DNA of 7,183 bases, taken from positions 1 to 7,183 of the forward strand of contig CADBSZ010000232.1 of NCBI GenBank assembly GCA_902797525.1. The letters run 5' to 3'. Origin of the DNA: an uncultured Ruminococcus sp. GTDB taxonomy: Bacteria > Bacillota > Clostridia > Oscillospirales > Acutalibacteraceae. The notes below the pieces were generated by a model. It was not told the DNA's origin, ran no database searches, and saw only the letters and a program-made list of their open reading frames with translations. This document shows, piece by piece, positions 6,245-7,183 of the stretch. Each line of letters starts with the position of its first letter. Position 1 is the first letter of the stretch. The position numbers were made by a program, and so were the translations under genes.

Positions 6245-7183
6245 TTATACCGTAATAAAATCTTCCAATTCATCCAGCGGGATTTTTTTGGTGAAGCTGT
6301 TGCCGATGGATTTTAAAAGGACAAGGCTGATTTGGCTGCCGGCAGTTTTTTTGTCGCCCTTGGCGGCCTCCGCCATGGCGGCAAAGCCTGCCTTGTCCGA
6401 GGTGGGCAGGTGATATTTTTCGCATAATTTTACAATGCGTTCGGTAACGCCTGCCTCGGTAATGCCATGCTTTTCTCCCGCGCGCGCAATCAGCACCATG
6501 CCGATTGCCACCGCCATGCCGTGGGTAATGCCCGTAAAGTCATACAGCTTTTCAATTGCGTGACCGAGCGTGTGGCCGAAATTTAAGAGCATACGCTCGC
6601 CTGCCTCGCGTTCGTCGCGGCTGACCACGTCGCGCTTAATCGAAACGCAGACCTCAATAACGTCCTCAATGTGGCTCAGCGCGTCCTCATTTTCAAGGTT
6701 TTCAAAGAACGCTGCGTCCTTAATGCAGCCGTATTTAATAACCTCCGCCATGCCGTCCGCGATAAATTTGTCGGGCAGGGTGTTCAGCGTGTCGGGGTCA
6801 ATGAGCACGGCAATCGGCTGATGAAACGCGCCGACCAAATTTTTGCCCTGCGGCAAATCCACGCCTGTTTTGCCGCCGACGGACGAATCCACCTGCGCCA
6901 AAAGCGACGTCGGCACCTGAATAAAATCAATGCCGCGCAAATAGGTTGCCGCCGCAAAGCCTGCCATGTCGCCGCAAACGCCGCCGCCCAGCGCGACGAT
7001 AACATCCTTGCGCGTCATGCGGAAATCGGCGAGCGATTTGTAAATGTCGGAAATGGTGCCGAGGTGCTTGCTCTCCTCGCCGGCTTTGAAAATATAGGTT
7101 TTGACCTGCAAATCCTGCTTTTCAAGCGAATTGAGAATCCGCCACTGATAGTGCGGCGCGACGTTGGTGTCCGTCACCACCAG
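6245..7183 (-). CDS. aroB: 3-dehydroquinate synthase, 5' end missing
   Basis: AroB cyclises DAHP to 3-dehydroquinate using NAD+ and a divalent metal, the second step of the shikimate pathway. The frame is open to the window edge (L-V-V-T-D-T-N), so the GTG at 7180 is an internal valine codon and not the start. By comparison with E. coli AroB, about 35-40 N-terminal residues lie outside. Visible motifs are the NAD-binding ALGGGVCGDMAGFAAATY, then QVPTSLLAQVDSSVGGKTG and GKNLVGAFHQP. The three metal ligands are the Glu of MAEVIKYG (codon 6745-6743), the first His of NFGHTLGHAIE (6574-6572) and the His of THGMAVAIGM (6523-6521). The stop TAA at 6247-6245 lies 3 bases before the aroA ATG. It is the first visible gene of the aroB-aroA-aroC-pheA operon; its promoter and any leader regulation lie beyond 7183. 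Confidence 0.96.
   Translation of the reverse strand: MVVTDTNVAPHYQWRILNSLEKQDLQVKTYIFKAGEESKHLGTISDIYKSLADFRMTRKDVIVALGGGVCGDMAGFAAATYLRGIDFIQVPTSLLAQVDSSVGGKTGVDLPQGKNLVGAFHQPIAVLIDPDTLNTLPDKFIADGMAEVIKYGCIKDAAFFENLENEDALSHIEDVIEVCVSIKRDVVSRDEREAGERMLLNFGHTLGHAIEKLYDFTGITHGMAVAIGMVLIARAGEKHGITEAGVTERIVKLCEKYHLPTSDKAGFAAMAEAAKGDKKTAGSQISLVLLKSIGNSFTKKIPLDELEDFITV

Noticed and set aside
6245..7180. GTG at 7180 as a real aroB start
   Set aside because: The frame continues upstream to the window edge, and the AroB family has about 35-40 more N-terminal residues before this conserved TNxxxAPxY region.

Overview
This window carries two back-to-back operons, all on the minus strand, with six recognisable metabolic genes. 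There is only one real intergenic gap (2572-2748). Read in the direction of transcription (high to low coordinates), an aromatic amino acid operon runs aroB (5' end cut by the window edge) - aroA - aroC - pheA. A strong intrinsic terminator follows. A separate promoter then drives galK - galT, and galT is cut by the other window edge.

The organism looks like a moderately GC-rich member of the Clostridia, perhaps an Oscillospirales/Ruminococcaceae-type gut bacterium. The reasons are the class II (Firmicutes-type) GalT with an HDH rather than HPH active-site motif, the fused chorismate mutase-prephenate dehydratase at the end of an aroB-aroA-aroC cluster, AroA and AroC variants of the kind I associate with clostridia, and good Shine-Dalgarno sequences. 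This taxonomic placement is inference from gene type and layout, not from a search.

Region 7183-2749: aroB (3-dehydroquinate synthase), aroA (EPSP synthase), aroC (chorismate synthase) and pheA (chorismate mutase, prephenate dehydratase and ACT domain). The genes are 3, 20 and 8 bases apart, so they are almost certainly co-transcribed. They cover the entry into the shikimate ring, the last two steps to chorismate, and the committed branch to phenylpyruvate. The steps between AroB and AroA (aroD/aroQ, aroE, aroK) and the final transaminase are not in the window.

Region 2748-2572: the aro operon terminator (35-base hairpin followed by a T-rich tract), then a near-consensus sigma-A promoter (TTGCAA, 17 bases, TATAAT) for the gal genes. 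Two small inverted repeats lie around that promoter and are candidate operators.

Region 2562-1: galK (galactokinase) and galT (hexose-1-phosphate uridylyltransferase), 4 bases apart. Together they convert galactose to galactose-1-phosphate and then UDP-galactose (Leloir pathway). No galE, transporter or regulator is visible here.

I see no mobile element, CRISPR array, RNA gene, frameshift or undescribed system. The window reads as ordinary core metabolism. The points worth a second look are local: promoter architecture, an apparently SD-less coupled start, and active-site sequence variants. The long plus-strand open frames opposite the genes are best read as shadows.
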